A model generated the notes under the pieces. The model saw nothing but the letters and a program-made list of their open reading frames with translations, searched no databases and was not told the origin of the DNA. Shown in pieces: positions 63,335-64,000 of a DNA stretch of 64,000 nt. Every line of letters begins with the position of its first letter. The first letter of the stretch is position 1. Source of the DNA: Immersiella caudata (taxonomy: Eukaryota > Ascomycota > Sordariomycetes > Sordariales > Lasiosphaeriaceae); NCBI GenBank assembly GCA_030512335.1, contig JAULSU010000002.1, positions 310,001 to 374,000 on the forward strand. Direction: 5' to 3'. A program made the translations under genes and the position numbers.

Positions 63335-64000
63335 TGTTGCTTTGTAGCTCTCTACAGGCCTGTATTACAGCGCCTGAGAGCCTGTGGGAGCCTGTAGTAC
63401 AGTGCTCCGGTCAGGGAAAGAATTGTAAGTACAGTGCTCCGGAGGAGCGCTGTAGGGTACGACAGCAGAGCTTACTAAGGTACTAAAGGAAGCAATAAAG
63501 GCCTGTACTACAGAGCCTAAAAGACAAGTTACAGCAGACTATGTGCTGTAAAACAACAGGTTTCAGTGAACTCTGCACTGTGATAAACAACTGTATTGCT
63601 TGTGAATTGCTTGCCTCAGTGAGTAGTACCCAACTGAAGGAAGTAAATTGCTTGCTTCAAGAAAGACTAATTACAGGAGGGGAGAGGGCTTGTTATAGGC
63701 TGTGTGGGCTCTGGAATAGGATTCCAGAGCCTTCTACTACTAATACAATAATAGAATAGTATGGTGGAGATTCTCCACTAGCCATGTAATCACTTACGTG
63801 GCTGTGGAAGGTTGTGGAAGCTTACAGGCTTCCGCGGCCTTCTATTACCCCACTAATCTTCAGGGGGCACACCACTGTATTCCAGAGGCTTCTGTGACTC
63901 TGTAGGGGTCCCAGGGACCCCTGGGGCCCCTGGAACCTTCTGCACCTCCAGAAGGTTCGGCACCACAGGTGTCTGGTGGTTGTGGCTTGCAGGGTACACA
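63335..64000. repeat. LTR copy C, running off the window
   Basis: It begins TGTTGCTTTG at 63335 and follows LTR copy B closely (GTACAGTGCTCCGGAGGAGC and GCTTGTGAATTGCTTG blocks shared) until the window ends, before the LTR end is reached. Moderate C/T and G/A divergence from copy B. Whether it is solo or belongs to a longer element cannot be seen. Confidence 0.8.

Larger units (their letters stand above)
58966..64000. repeat. AT-rich RIP-affected repeat island
   Basis: Composition changes abruptly from the GC-rich gene space to long AT-rich stretches full of TA dinucleotides, with islands of less mutated repeat between. Repeat copies differ mainly by C/T and G/A transitions (compare 59205-59780 with 60337-61011). 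No intact host gene lies inside. This is the pattern left by repeat-induced point mutation. The right edge of the window is still within repeat DNA. Confidence 0.88.

Noticed and set aside
60337..64000. LTR copies B and C as the two ends of one element enclosing the gypsy relic
   Set aside because: Copy B has TAAC duplications on both of its own sides, so it is a solo LTR; the 2.3 kb between B and C is too short for a full element and no primer-binding site was seen next to C.
1..64000. CRISPR arrays, bacterial operons or phage genes
   Set aside because: No regularly spaced repeats and no bacterial gene organisation; introns and families are fungal throughout.

Overview
The window is nuclear DNA of a filamentous ascomycete (Pezizomycotina, most likely a Sordariomycete). 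The genes have one to five short introns (about 50-80 bases) with GTRNGY-type donors, CTAAC/CTGAC branch sites and YAG acceptors. The gene set is fungal: HET, Zn2Cys6, SesB-like hydrolase, M43B metalloprotease, GMC oxidoreductase and fungal rhodopsin-domain families. The last 5 kb is an AT-rich repeat island carrying the C-to-T/G-to-A signature of repeat-induced point mutation (RIP).

Layout. 0.8-7 kb: secreted histidine phosphatase, a candidate N-myristoylated protein, and a secreted cellobiose-dehydrogenase-like GMC oxidoreductase; then tRNA-Gly(GCC). 8.6-22.9 kb is a mainly housekeeping block: POF1/NMNAT-like nucleotidyltransferase (-), SDR (+), APC10/Doc1 (-), Mre11 (+), TAF10 (+), mitochondrial ribosomal protein uS19m (-) with a 16-base microexon, and a Zn2Cys6 regulator (+). 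23.2-24.5 kb is a SYLF (Ysc84-type) protein. 25.5-28.8 kb is a graveyard of secreted-protein genes: a LysM relic, a GH71 alpha-1,3-glucanase relic and a subtilase-like relic, all broken by frameshifts or stops. 29.6-33.1 kb holds a coiled-coil hypothetical protein, a GNAT gene with one internal stop whose frame runs into a convergent tRNA-Gly(TCC), and a frameshifted small-protein relic.

34-49 kb is accessory: a HET-domain protein, a secreted M43B metalloprotease, two cysteine-rich small secreted proteins, a fungal rhodopsin-domain membrane protein, a secreted SH3b-like protein, a fatty-acid-hydroxylase-type membrane enzyme and an F-box protein. 49.8-58 kb: a DUF3176-type membrane protein, a heme-thiolate peroxygenase, two broken genes of fungal accessory families, and an intact gene joining a SesB-type alpha/beta hydrolase directly to ankyrin repeats. 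58.0-64 kb: a gene fragment split by a MITE, then the TE island. The island has two copies of that MITE (9-bp TIRs, perfect 5-bp target duplications), three copies of one LTR (one a solo LTR with a TAAC duplication), a RIP-riddled Ty3/gypsy chromovirus integrase on the minus strand, and a decayed intron-containing tRNA.

Themes. The accessory half is rich in secreted and self/non-self recognition families, and many are inactivated. Several inactivating stops sit where a conserved Trp (TGG) is expected, which fits RIP-type CpA-to-TpA change on the opposite strand. Many genes also share a pattern in which the coding strand is C-rich at its 5' end and G-rich at its 3' end.

All splice sites, starts and families were called by eye from frame continuity and remembered family motifs; no database search was run.
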